DNA of 64,000 nucleotides, from the NCBI RefSeq assembly GCF_010183535.1, contig NC_071328.1:17112001-17176000 (forward strand), written 5' to 3'. Each line of letters begins with the position of its first letter. The first letter of the stretch is position 1. Below the pieces are notes generated by a model. That model searched no databases. It saw only the letters and a list, made by a program, of their open reading frames with translations, and was not told where the DNA came from. Both the position numbers and the translations under genes were made by a program. Below, piece by piece: positions 11,501 to 22,642 of the stretch. Source of the DNA: Caenorhabditis remanei (Eukaryota > Nematoda > Chromadorea > Rhabditida > Rhabditidae).

Positions 11501-11865
11501 AACGCGATCCAACGAGTTCTTTTCAGCGACATGATGCACTAATTTGATGAGTTCCTTCACAAGCGATTGTTTCTCTTTTTCCTCCATTTTTGACATCATA
11601 TTGTTGAATTGTATGCGCAATATCGCCGTATTATCACCGAGATTAGATGTTAGTGGGGCAAAAAATTTACGAGTCGGGTTATCTTCCTAAAAATTTAAAA
11701 TTTAAATCAACTAGTGAGCTTCAAGTAGAGATTTCTCACCACAAGTTTTCGAATATGACTTTTTATTTTATTGACTTCCATCACAAACTGCGGAGAAAAC
11801 GAGTCGTCCATTTCTATAACGTCTTCTGGTGCGGGGACGGCCGCTGTTTTCTCCCTTTCCGTCAT
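2574..11865 (-). CDS. sur-2: SUR-2, Mediator complex subunit 23
   Basis: MED23 homologue, the Mediator tail subunit that links activators (ELK1-type factors in mammals, Ras/vulval signalling in worms) to RNA polymerase II. About 15 exons encode roughly 1,600 residues, matching the worm family. The start MTEREKTAAVPAPEDV at 11865 lies 13 bases after a CTTCAG acceptor. Exons include 11740-11865, 11493-11686, about 10947-11328, 9907-10168, about 9371-9642, 8909-9057, 7781-8152, 7017-7738, 6208-6320, 6009-6159, 4806-5418, 4480-4761, 3188-4162 and 2574-2684. The C-terminus after the conserved helical body is a low-complexity Gln/His/Met tail of about 170 residues (roughly 2574-3660) with runs of six to eight Gln. 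Six introns hold mobile-element remnants, so the gene is stretched. It heads the likely operon with the SOCS gene and mtcu-1, and shares a 458-base divergent promoter region with pole-1. The family assignment rests on sequence plus locus memory. Confidence 0.9.
2725..3180. mobile_element. TTAA-type palindromic MITE, copy 1 (degenerate), in the last sur-2 intron
   Basis: About 455 bases with two inverted arms. Each arm carries the signature motifs of this family: TTCAGAAAATTCT, TCATCATTGGAGC, CGCTCTAAACGCCACAA, TCTCGGACA and ATTATTTCTCAATTCC. The right end reads GACTTCAGTCCTCCTT; the left end has lost the terminal repeat. It lies wholly inside the intron between exons 3188-4162 and 2574-2684. 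Confidence 0.8.
5491..5960. mobile_element. TTAA-type palindromic MITE, copy 2, in a sur-2 intron
   Basis: The left end TTAAAGGAGAACTGAAGTG is mirrored by TGACTTCAGTCTTCCTTT on the right. The inverted arms flank an AT-rich loop (GATATAAATTGAAAAA). Same family as 2725, 10203 and 52143. The right-hand TTAA is mutated. Confidence 0.85.
6354..6993. mobile_element. CATACTTG-type inverted-repeat element with a second element inside, in a sur-2 intron
   Basis: Terminal repeats CATACTTGCAAACCGAGCC (left) and the inverse of CATACTTGTAAACCGGGCC (right), followed inward by matching arms containing GATCTCAACGAGTTCTATG. Flanks are ATATCTAA and GCATCTAA, a 6/8 match compatible with a decayed 8-bp target duplication, as in hAT elements. 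About 6510-6745 is a separate tract rich in GGAAGTCGGAA repeats beginning GTTGTGCGGAAGTG, which looks like a nested insertion of the GTGCGGAA family. Confidence 0.75.
8312..8410. repeat. Short inverted repeat (hairpin) in a sur-2 intron
   Basis: Arms sharing GGAGCCAAGCGCG and GGGAAAA on opposite strands around an AT-rich centre. Its size and lack of a clear target duplication leave its class open. Confidence 0.7.
9109..9362. mobile_element. hAT-like MITE inserted at a sur-2 splice donor
   Basis: 254 bases. Left end CAGGGCTGTGCG, right end GGCACATCCCTG (inverted), flanked by AATACCAC (9101-9108) and ATCACCAC (9363-9370), a 6/8 match to an 8-bp target duplication. CAGNG ends with 8-bp duplications are the hAT hallmark. 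In sur-2 orientation the flank reads GTGGT on both sides, so a donor-like GT lies at each end of the element. Confidence 0.8.
10203..10938. mobile_element. TTAA-type palindromic MITE, copy 3, itself interrupted, in a sur-2 intron
   Basis: Left end TTAAGGAGGACGGAAGTC at 10203; the right end is CCTCCTTTAA ending at 10938, giving TTAA at both borders. The left arm is split at about 10279-10550 by another element with ends TTGTCCGGAATC and its inverse (CCGGTCAA) and several GTCCGGAATT repeats. After it, the arm resumes with AATATGCTTAAAACCGCTC. The nesting order is therefore clear. Confidence 0.8.
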
Positions 11866-12323
11866 TTTTAAAAAGAATCTGAAGTTTAATATATTTTAAT
11901 GCAGAAATCAGAGTAATTTAAGCATTTATAAAGTACGAAAAATTGTTTTTATTGCAAGAAAATGCGTTATTTCAATGAAAAAATCAGGATGGAAGAGAAA
12001 AATAGCTAAGTAGAGAAAACTAGTCCGCGAGAGTTTTTGGTAAAATTTTTGTTATTTTTCACAATTACATTGAAAAAAACTATATTTTTCATATTTTTCA
12101 AAGTATGATGGTTAATTCAGGTACCCGAACTCAAAATCTAATATTTTATTCCTTGAGATCTCATTTTTTTCTACGAAAAACAAGCTGGCCTAGGAACCCA
12201 AGACACTTCGGCCATCGGAAAAATGCGGGAATTCTTGTGTTTTAAACCGATTTCAGATTTTCCTATTTCTTAATTACTTTATCTTGTATTTTCAGCTCCA
12301 AACTAACCAATAACTTGAATTAA
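11866..12323. promoter_or_regulatory. Divergent sur-2 / pole-1 intergenic region
   Basis: 458 AT-rich bases between two divergent start codons, so it must contain both promoters. No TATA box is obvious near either start. Each gene has a trans-splice-like acceptor close to its ATG: CTTCAG for sur-2 and TATTTTCAG, about 28 bases ahead, for pole-1. Confidence 0.55.
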
Positions 12324-15300
12324 ATGAGCTCAAAAGACGACCTGCTCGCTCAGGCAGTCGAAAAGTAAGTTTTTCCAGCGAGAATCCAGTAATAAAATCT
12401 TTTTAAAAATGTTCAGTGATTCAAACTACAAAGAGCGTCTAGCGCTAATCAAATCAAATGATTCAATCGATGCGAAGCTTGGATTCGTCCGTTACACTGG
12501 AATACAAGAGAAAAAAGGATTTTTGATAAATATTCAACCGTCAGAGCTTGTCGATGAACAAACGAAAATCATCGTCTCAGTTGTCGACTATTTCTTCATT
12601 AGTGATATGGATGAACGATTCAAAATCAGTTATCCGTTCCGCCCGTATTTCTACATTGCAACGTTAGATGGGTTCGAATTCCAGGTTTCTAGCTATTTAT
12701 CAAAGAAGTATGGAGCTCAGACTGCTGTTGAGCATATGGATAAAGAAGATTTGGATTTGGTATGTAATTGAGGCGACGCATATATCAAAATGGCTAAAAA
12801 TATTGACTCTATCTACATCCAATCAGTTTTATTTCAGAAAGACCATCTCTCCGGCATCAAAAAGACATATATCAAGCTTTCGTTTGCAAGTACCGTCGAA
12901 TTGATGAAGGTCCGAAAGGATTTGATGCCTCTCGTTCGCAAAAACACAGATCGAATCAAAAAGGAGTCTGCTTATGCTGATTATCTCGCGAAAAATCTTG
13001 GTGGAAAAGGGTGCGGAGCGTCGGGAAGTGATCTCATAGATGGTGATATTCTGAATCAAATAGTTGATATTCGTGAGTACGACGTGCCATTCCATATGAG
13101 AGTTTCGATTGATGAGAAGATTTTCGTTGGATTATGGTATGATGTGAAAGGAGTCGGACCGAATCGAGTGCCAACGATAAAGAGAAAAGATTTGGCATTT
13201 TTCCATGCTAAACCCAAAGTTCTCGCGTTTGATATCGAAACGACGAAACTTCCGTTGAAATTCCCGGATCGAGAAAGTGATGAAATCATGATGATCTCTT
13301 ACATGGTTGATGGGCGTGGCTTCTTGATTATTAATCGAGAGATCGTCTCAGCGGACATCAATGCGTTCGAGTATACACCAAAAGCAGAGTATAAAGGAGA
13401 GTTTACTGTGTGGAATGAGAAGGATGAGACTGCGTTGATCCGAAAGTTTTTCGATCATTTTTTGCAGGTAGGGAGTTGGAAAATAGAGAAATTATTTATA
13501 TATTTGTTTATTTATTTATTACGATTTCGCGAATCGTGAAAGAGAGAGGAAAAAACATACAAATAGAATATAAGGCAAATAGGAAAGAAAAAAACGCCGT
13601 CCCGGTTTTATATGAAAATAGGTTGAAAAATCTGAAATTTGAAAATTCTAGGTCCGCCCAAACATCGTTGTCACCTATAACGGTGACTTCTTCGATTGGC
13701 CGTTCGTCGAAGCGCGCGCCAAGATTCGTGGATTCAATATGGAGAGAGAAATCGGGTTCTCGAAAGACTCTGCAGACGAGTACAAATCTAGAAACTGTAT
13801 CCATATGGACGCTTTTCGATGGGTAAAAAGAGATTCCTATCTTCCAGTCGGAAGCCAGAATCTGAAAGCTGTCACCAAGGCAAAGTTGAGATATGATCCA
13901 GTTGAAGTGGAACCAGAGTTAATGTGTAAAATGGCAAGAGAGCAGCCACAACAACTGGCAAACTACTCCGTATCCGACGCCGTCTCCACCTACTATCTTT
14001 ACATGAAATACGTTCATCAATTCATCTTCGCCCTCTGCACAATTATCCCTCTAGGTGCTGATGATGTGTTGAGAAAAGGTTCCGGAACTCTTTGTGAAGC
14101 ACTGTTGATGGTTGAAGCATTCCATAATAATATTGTATTCCCCAACAAGTACACCGGCCCAGAAGAGACGAAATTCAGTAAAGAGGGACATCGAGTGGAG
14201 AGTGAGACTTATGTTGGAGGACATGTCGAAGCATTGGAAGCCGGAGTTTTCAGAGCGGATATTCCAGCTAGGTAGGAATGCTGAAACTTGAAAAAATTCC
14301 TTAAAACTGAGCAAATGAAATCCTATTACGCGTTCTGAAGCGAAATTTTAAACAAATTTTCTAGTGTCTGGTGCACTTTTGACGCTGTTTCTTGAAATTC
14401 GTGAAAATTTGAGCTTCCTTTCACTTTTTTTCGTCCGGAATCACAATTTTTCGAATCTGGCGTGCCTTTGGCGCGTTCTGAAGCGAAATTTTGCGAAAAG
14501 TAGCTCTTTTACTCGAAATTGATAATGTTTAATTTTCTTGTGCCTGGTGCACCGTTGAAAGTCGATTTTCTGATTTCAGGCGTGTTTTTGACACGGTTTC
14601 TTGAAATATTGAAAAAACAATTTCAATATCAAATTATTCGATTCCAGATTCCGTCTCGCTGTACCCGCTTTAGAACAACTGAAATCCGAGGCCAAAGAGA
14701 CTCTCCGCAAGGAATTGGCACGTGAATTCGAAGTTACACTCGATCAAGTCATCGATTTCGAGGAGCAGTGTAGTGAAGTCGAGGAGGCATTCAATGGATT
14801 GATTGAAGTGCCAACACGTCTTGAGAATCCACGTATTTACCATTTGGATGTCGGTGCGATGTATCCGAATATCATTTTGACAAACCGATTACAGGTTTGT
14901 TCTCGGGATCGCAGAGCTCATAGTTAAAATTTGAATTTCAACCTTACAAAGTATATCTAGGCGGTTTTCTGCCAGAAAATTGAAAAGGTGTCTGCTTTAG
15001 GACGTGACAACATTTTCACTATTTTTGCCGAAATATTAATATTTTTCACTGAAATCTTTAAAAATCCGAGATTTCTGAAATAAAAATAATTTTTGATGCG
15101 AAAATTATGTATTTTTTAGGTTATTCTTGTCAAAATTTGAATAGCAGTTTTTCTCGAATTTTTAAGTCAAAATTTGAATTTCAGCCCTAATTTCAGTATT
15201 TCTAGGCGATTTTCTGCCGGCAACTTGAAAAAAGGCATGCATTAAGACGTTTCTTCCGAGTTTTTCACGATTTTCAGCTGTTTTTGACTTTAAAAAAAGC

Positions 15301-18300
15301 GGGCAAGAAACGTGTCACAGACATCCTAAATCCTGTATTATTTTCAGCCATGCGCTATGGTGAACGAGGAGATTTGTATGGGATGCTCTTTCAACAAACC
15401 GGATGCCGAGTGCAAACGGACAATGGCTTGGGAATGGAGAGGAGAACTCCGTAAGCTTCGTTTTAATTGAAATCTTTAAAAAAAAAACCAATTTTTCAGT
15501 CCCCGCGTCTCGTGGAGAATATCAACAAATCATGCAACAACTCGAAGCCGAATCATTCGGAAAACCTCCGAAACACTTCCATATGCTTGAAAGATCCGAG
15601 AGGGAGGCTATCGAAATGAAACGTGTCAAGGATTACTGTAGAAGGGTGTATGGAAAGACACATTTGACAAAAAACGAAATGAGAGAGACGACTATCTGTC
15701 AGAGGGAAAATCATTTCTATGTGGAGACGGTGAAGGCGTTCAGAGATCGACGATATGAGTACAAGGATATGTTGAAGAAAGCAAAGGGACGGTTCGATCA
15801 AGCACAGGCGAGCAATGATTTGGCGACAGTGGCCACTGCTAAATGTAAGGAAAACTAGTTGAAAATTGCGTCAAAAAATCTATTTTTTCAGTAGAAATGG
15901 TTCTCTACGAATCACTTCAACTCGCTCACAAATGTATTCTCAACTCATTCTACGGTTATGTGATGCGTAAAGGATCCCGTTGGTACTCGATGGAAATGGC
16001 TGGAATTGTGTGTCACACTGGAGCAAATATCATCAAAGAGGCAACAAAATTGGTAGATCAAATTGGAAAACCACTAGAATTGGATACAGATGGAATTTGG
16101 TGTCTAATTCCGGCGTCTTTTCCGGAAAATGTGACGTTTAAGCTGAAGAATCATAAGAGGAATTCGGTGACGGTTTCGTATCCAGGTAGGCTTAAAACTA
16201 GCAGAAACAAGCTAATCTTCTTTTTTCCAGGTGCCATGTTAAACGCTCTCGTCTACGAAGGCTTCACCAATCACCAATACCATACCCTGGAAAAAGACGG
16301 GTCCTACTTGAAATCTTCTGAAAATTCAATCTATTTCGAAGTGGACGGTCCATACCAATGTATGGTGCTGCCAGCTTCCAAAGAAGAGGGAAAGAAATTG
16401 AAAAAGCGGTATGCTGTATTCAATTTGGATGGTTCGATGGCAGAAATGAAGGGATTCGAATTGAAGCGGCGTGGAGAGTTGAATATTATCAAACATTTCC
16501 AGGTAAGTTACCTGAGGTAACTTGATTTCTATTTCATTCTGAAATTTTCAGAAGAATTTTGAACTTTAACATTTTTCCAGAGCCATGTTTTCAAAACGTT
16601 CCTTGTCGGAAAAACTCTCGAAGAAACATACAAAGCAGTGGCAGGAGATGCGAATCACTGGCTTGATATTCTTCACACTCATGGTGCTGACATTACTGAT
16701 GATGAGCTGTTCGATTTGATCTCTGAAAATCGTAGTATGTCTCGGAAGCTGGAAGAGTATGGATCACAGAAAAGTACATCGATTAGTACTGCGAAACGAC
16801 TGGCCGAATTTCTTGGAGATGATATGGTGAAAGATGCGGGACTCGCTTGTATGTTCATCATCTCCAGACACCCAATTGGGTCACCTGTCACTGATAGAGC
16901 TATCCCAGTGGCGATTTTCAAGGCGGAACCCAAAGTTCGAAGTCATTATATTCGGAAATGGACGAAACAGTCGGATTTCGATGAGGATACGGATATTAGG
17001 GACATGTTGGATTGGGATTACTATATTGAGCGATTCGGAAGTTGTATTCAGAAGATTATCACGATTCCAGCTGCTTATCAAGGGGTGGTGAACCCGGTGC
17101 CTAGAGTACCCCATCCGGATTGGTTGCAGAATAAAATTCGGAATAAGTTAGTAATTACCACACTTGCAAAACGGGCCGAAACGGTCCGGCGCGTAACTGG
17201 CTTAAAATTTTTTTTTTCCTTTTTTCCCGGCCCGCAGCACACACGGGGTAACAGCGATGAACCTCAATTCAATCTCGTAAATCGACACCGAGAGAGATGC
17301 GTTGCGTGCGCGTCGCGGCTCCCTTCAAGTGATAAGCCGCGAAGCTCGTTTTTTCGTCAAAAAAGCTCAATTTTCTTCATTTTTTCTTGTTTAAAACCGT
17401 CTTTTCGTACATTTACTTTGTTTTTCGTTCGAAATATTATTACAGAACCGAAAAAATCTTTTTTCAGTCAACCAATGCAGCGAAAAATGGACAAAATCAA
17501 TGTACAAGTCAAGGAAAGCATTTCAGGTTATTTTTTCCACGTATTTTTTCCGTTTAGACAGTTTTCCCGTAGATTAATGAATAAAACTTTAAGGTTTCTA
17601 CTTCTACGTCTTGAGAGCAGCTGAAATTGTGAATCTTCGGCTCGACTTCACCTCAGAAACGCTTCTTCGAAATTCAGTGTAAATTTTTCATTATTTCTCT
17701 ATTTTTGCTTTGTTTTTATTACAATTTTAATAAAATTGATGTTGTTCGAAAGTTTTTGTTGTAAACGTCACCAGCTATTAGTATTCTCACAGTTTTCCGT
17801 GTCTAAAATCTCCTAAAAATTCTTTGTCTTTCTCGCATTTTTCAAAGTGTACATTCAAAATGGTGTTTCCTGAAACAGGAAAATGTAATTCTAATTGACT
17901 TTGACTTTTTTTCTTCAAAACAGACACGTTTCTATTATGTTTTCAGTGGAAAAAGCAGATTTCTCATAGCGCCCAGCGCCGTCCGCCGCGTCGCGGCTTA
18001 TTCCGTTCGAGGCGACGCGGCTCTCGTATCAACGGAGCGCGTTTTCGCGAGGTTCATCGCTGTTACCCAGTGAGCACATTAACGATTCGCCATCCGGCCT
18101 GTGGTAGGTCATAGACATAGAACTCGCCGAGATCTACATTTTGGATATTTTTCATCTCATAATATTGCGTTTTAAGCGAGTTACGCGCCGGGCTGGTTTG
18201 CAAGTATGATTTTTTTCCATAATTTAACTTTTTTCTAGAATCGATGCTCACAAGCAACCCCGAATCAATCAGATCTTTGCTGCCTGCCAAAAACCCACTA

Positions 18301-21300
18301 CCACTTTAGAAAACGGAAAACGTCGTCGAACGCCTTCAGGCGATAACGACGATTCAGATGACGTTGTGGCTATTGAAGGTTCTGATTTTCAAAATGAGGA
18401 GGACAAGGAGAATGGTGCGAAGCGTCAGAAGTCTGCTGTTTCAAAGATTCCAAAGCCCAAGGAAGCCGAAGCGCCGCTGGGAAAGAAGACGTTGATTGAT
18501 CATGGCTTTGATGAATGGATGGGTTTCCTCAAAAAGAAGTGGCGAATTCAACGAAAAGAGCGAAAAACTCTTCTGAAGTCTCGAGATTCTGACACCGTGG
18601 AATCCATCGTACGCGGCACCCGCGAAGCTGAAAGTGAACGGGAATGGCATATTTTGAGTGTGGAACCCACTGCTGACACATCATTCTTCAATGTCTGGTT
18701 GTCAGTGCAGGGACAGCTACAGAAGGTGACCATGAAAATCGGAAGAAAGATTCTGGTGGATTCAAGAGCGCCACGTGGCAATCGGGAAACCGTGAGAAGG
18801 ACGTTGCCACATCATAAGCCACCTGGATTCTTATACGAATTCAAGACGGATGAGGCACAGCTGACTGCGCTGATGGATAAACTCTATTCGGAGACTTGTA
18901 GCTCGACTATCGATGGAATTTATGAATCAGAAGTTCCCACAGAGTTCCGAGCGGTACTTCAACTAGGTTCTACCGTTAGACCGGATCATGGAGTATCCCT
19001 AGGTCACCAACTAACTCTGGATTGTTTGAGGCCTATTGAAAAGATGAGTTATCTCTCGAATGAGCAGAATATTCGAACGATTTTCCTATACAAGTTCTCA
19101 CAAGATTCGCGTCACGTCTACTCTCTCATTGACACTTCTGGAAGTGCTGCCTACTTTTATATTGTAAATTCTGGAGATGTTCAACTACCCAATATGGATG
19201 CCCTCTATACATCAGCCTATAACAAAATGATGTCAACAGAACGTGGACAACTCTGCAAGACACCCGAAAAGATCTCATTCACCGTGAAACGATTCAGTTC
19301 GAGTCAAGAGTGTGAGCGACAAGTTGGACGAGCACTCAGAGCGTTCCGCGAGTTCTCCTCGAAAACTACCGTATGCCTGAGTCTTTCGGATACGGAGCCA
19401 AGCAGACTTGCCAGAAAGATTCCGAATCTCGGACTGTTCCCGAATGTACGATTGCATCTAACTGAGCCTTCATCACTTCTCAATCAGATAGATTGGCAGA
19501 AAGTGGTGGCGAGACGAGTCCTCCAACACTACTTCAATAGCTTCTTTTTCCTCACGGATTACCTCGAATGGGCGAAATATCTTCGTGTGCCAATAGGAAA
19601 CCTGCCTGCTGACCACGCCCTCTTCGGATTGGATCTTCTCTACGCTAGACATCTTCAGAAGACTGGCCACGCCCTCTGGGCTACCAAAGCAAGTCGACCG
19701 GATCTAGGAGGCAAGGAACTCGATGATATTCGATTATCGATTGATTGGAATCCCTTGTCGGTGGATGATACGGTACTTTTGAATCGAGAGGTGTTCTGTG
19801 ATACGGCGTGTGTAGAGTTGCAACTCAGTGCTGTCGCTGTCACAGCGTTGGTGCAGAGAAGTCGAGTTTTGGAGGCGGAAGGAGCCGATGATGTGGTCAC
19901 TTTCGATTCTATGAATACAATTGCACAGCAGTCGATTACAGGAGGAACTGTCAACGCCATAGCGTGCTACGACGAAGGTGCCGCCGTTGACGCTTCCATA
20001 AAGATTCTGAAGCAAATGCTCACAGAATGCGTCCGCCACATTGCCCACCAAGGAAATCGACACGCAGATGAAGTGGTGATGACTGTATCCAGATGGCTGA
20101 ATACTCGTTCCGCGCTCCTCTTCGATTCAGCACTGACTCGAAGTATTTCAGTGTTGGAGAGTAAACTCGTCCTCCTTTTGTGTGCTGAATGTGAGAGAAT
20201 CGGTGCGAAAGTGGTACATGCGACTGCGCAGAAGTTGGTGTTGAACACTGGAAAACTGACGAGTGACGAGGCGAAGGGATTCGTTGAGATGTTGATTCAG
20301 TCGCTGAGTACGAATGTGGTGTTCGCTGCTCTTCATATTACACCTGTCAAGTTTTTCGATGCGATGCTTTGGATGGATGCACATAATCATACAGGAATTA
20401 GAATCTCACAGAAGGATGTTAGTTGATCCAAATAATATTTATTTATCAATAAACTTCAAATATTCAGGAACCAGAATCCGCTGACATCATCGATGACTCC
20501 GAGCCCGCCGAATCATCCGACGAACCACAATACGAAACCACAGCAATATGGAAAATCGCCGAAGAAATGCCAGACGAATCGAATATACGCGAAGAATTCC
20601 TACAAATGATCGGTGCCTACATTCTCGAATTTCTCGAGACCAACCGAGAAATGCAATTCGATTCGGAATCCGCGGCTACGTTCCGTGCCGATACCATCTC
20701 TCAGAAGATCTCACATCGATTGTATCGTGTCGTCAATAAGCTAGTTCATTCGAGTGCTGCTGAAAGTGCTCATTGTGCCACGTATCTGGTCGACTCGCTT
20801 TGCCGCGCACTTTCTTGTGATCAAACATCCCAATTGGCTGTGGAAGGTGTAAGGGAGAATGCGAAACGTCTGCTGCATAATGTTGTTGGTAAGGAATCGT
20901 CATCAGGAAGCGTCAAAGGCGCGCCAGATCTTCAAATTTTTTTAGACGTCGCAATGGATGAAAAAAGGTCCCATCCTATAGAGTTGTAGAAAATAAAATT
21001 CTCTATCGAATGAGCCAGAAAACGAGAATTTTGGTTTGAAAACGACTTTTTTGATACAGAAAAACAGATTTTCAAAAAATGAGATTTTCAGCCATTCATC
21101 CAATATTTCTTTTTCTAAAAATTGTAACAGTTTCATTTTTCTGAAAAACGGTTTTTCTGTATCAAAAAAGTCAATTTCTGGCCTTTTTTCATCCATTGCG
21201 ACGTCTGAAAACCTAAACAATACTGCATTTTCAGTGCAAAAAATAAAATAATTAAATTGAAACATGAATAAATCGGTTTCTGGCAGTTCTTTTTCGCTCT

Positions 21301-22113
21301 GTGGGTGACCGTGCTATTATAGAGAGTGTCTAGAAGCGCTCTTCAAAAATCTCCATTTGCACAAATAGGCGTGGTCTAAATTATATCAATCCATACTTGG
21401 CAAGGCCCGGGTAATTGGCGCCAAAGTTCAAAATTCAACAAAAATTTTGAATGTTTACACGAAAAAAGTCGCATTTTCGACTATCATTCAGAATTAGAAT
21501 AAATTCTGTAAAATGATCAAAAATCATCACGTTTTCGATGAAAAATTGACAAAAAAATTTTTTTTGGAAAAAAAGGTCATTTTTTGAAGCGGGGTCTTGA
21601 AAATTTTTTACCGGGTCGGTCCGGGCCTTGACAAGTATGTATCAATCTATGTTTCCAGTGGAAGTCGACATGACACCCCTTCGCTCGACTACACTTTTCG
21701 TCTCGAACGTCTTCTGTAACTCGTGCTCTCAGGCATCAAATGTGTTCCTCTCGTCTACAAATGAAATATTGACATGTCATACATGTCAAAGTAAACTGAA
21801 TTCTGACGTCATCGACATGATGATTTGTGATCGTCTGAATCAGTTGCTCACCGCCTACCAAATTCAGGATCATCAGTGTTCCAAGTGTAAATCGGTAAGC
21901 TCCGCCCCTTTCGTCCATCTACACGCTAACCCATTTTCTCTGCAGGTCCGACACGATTCTCTCTCGCTCTACTGTGAATGTTGTTCTCCGTTCGTCCCAC
22001 AAATCACACCGTCCCAACTGAAACACGAGGCGGCCACCGTCGAAACTGTGGCGAACGTTCGAAATTTCGCGCTGAGCTCCGAACTTGCCACGTGGATTTT
22101 GAAAATGTTATGA
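12324..22113 (+). CDS. pole-1: POLE-1, DNA polymerase epsilon catalytic subunit
   Basis: Leading-strand replicative B-family polymerase with proofreading exonuclease. Fourteen exons (12324-12364, 12417-12759, 12838-13467, 13652-14271, 14648-14894, 15348-15450, 15500-15844, 15892-16185, 16231-16502, 16581-17146, 18239-20417, 20468-20888, 21659-21894, 21946-22113) sum to 6,465 bases, or 2,154 residues, close to yeast and human Pol2. Exonuclease motifs are intact: FDIETTKLP (Exo I), [11 protein letters not shown] (Exo II) and [17 protein letters not shown] (Exo III). Polymerase motifs: [10 protein letters not shown] (A), [14 protein letters not shown] (B) and ELDTDGIWC (C, both catalytic Asp present). 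The long exon 18239-20417 encodes the inactive C-terminal polymerase half typical of epsilon. Two C-terminal cysteine clusters follow: CNSC..CHTC and, split by the last intron, CSKC..CEC. Two introns (17147-18238 and 20889-21658) are swollen by mobile elements. Convergent with dkf-1. Confidence 0.96.
14926..15300. repeat. Two diverged direct copies inside a pole-1 intron
   Basis: AATTTGAATTTCA, a CTAGGCG..TTTTCTGCC stretch and a TTGAAAA..GG..GC..TTA(A/G)GACGT stretch occur at about 14926-15005 and again at about 15171-15255. A local duplication spaced about 240 bases apart would explain this. Confidence 0.55.
17159..18208. mobile_element. Nested element pair filling a pole-1 intron
   Basis: Outer element: left end CACACTTGCAAAACGGGCC, right end the inverse of CATACTTGCAAACCAGCCC, the same family as 6354-6993; inward of the right end is AGAACTCGCCGAGATCTAC. 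It begins only 12 bases after the splice donor. Inner element, about 17246-18068: ends GGGTAACAGCGATGAACCTC and its perfect inverse, with inner arms rich in CGCGTCGCGGCT. No clear target duplication for the outer one. Together they account for nearly the whole 1.1-kb intron. Confidence 0.8.
20944..21206. mobile_element. Foldback element in a pole-1 intron
   Basis: 263 bases with termini AGACGTCGCAATGGATGAAA and its exact inverse at 21187-21206. Internal arms pair around TTTTTTGATACAGAAAAAC and its inverse. It lies wholly inside intron 20889-21658. Confidence 0.85.
21392..21639. mobile_element. CATACTTG-type hAT-like MITE with perfect 8-bp target duplication
   Basis: 248 bases. Ends CATACTTGGCAAGGCCCGGG and the inverse of CATACTTGTCAAGGCCCGG. 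Flanked by TATCAATC at 21384-21391 and again at 21640-21647, identical. The second element in the same pole-1 intron; the splice acceptor follows about 20 bases later. Confidence 0.9.
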
Positions 22114-22508
22114 TTTTAATTTTGTGAATGATTGTTTTTCTCCAATTTTTATGTTTCCGGGTCTTAATCTCTTTTTTGAATATGTTGATACATCTCCGTT
22201 TATCAAGAGTTGTAATAGAAATTATCAAGACTAATTTGAAGTAAATTGTACATTTTATTTAAGAAATACGTTGTGATCTACCACATGCACGCGGTTTTTT
22301 CGCGCGCAATTTTTGCAGACTAGTGAAACAGGTCGGAAGATTTTTATATTCATTTCTCTTTTCTTTTCTCGCGAGAACACATCAACTTTTTTATTCTGAT
22401 AATATGCTAGTGCGCTCTACTGGCAATTGTCAATAGAGCATAGATCACTTTTGTTGAGGAAGTTATGGAAATAATTTAAATTTTATAATACATATGTAAA
22501 TATTATCA

Positions 22509-22636
22509 ACTCAAAATTATCTGTGCAAAGAAATGTTCTGCGGCGCGGTTCCTTGAAACTCCGCCCATTTGTTACGGTAGGGCGGAGCTTCAAGGAACCG
22601 CGCCGCAGAGCATTTTCTGTGCAGATAATTTTGAGT
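22509..22636. repeat. Near-perfect palindrome in the dkf-1 3' UTR
   Basis: Arms of about 57 bases share TCAAAATTATCTG, CTGCGGCGCGGTTCCTTGAA and CTCCGCCC on opposite strands, separated by a 13-base loop (ATTTGTTACGGTA). It begins seven bases past the dkf-1 stop codon, so a dkf-1 transcript would carry a long stable stem. It also lies between convergent pole-1 and dkf-1. Confidence 0.9.
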
Positions 22637-22642
22637 CAACAT

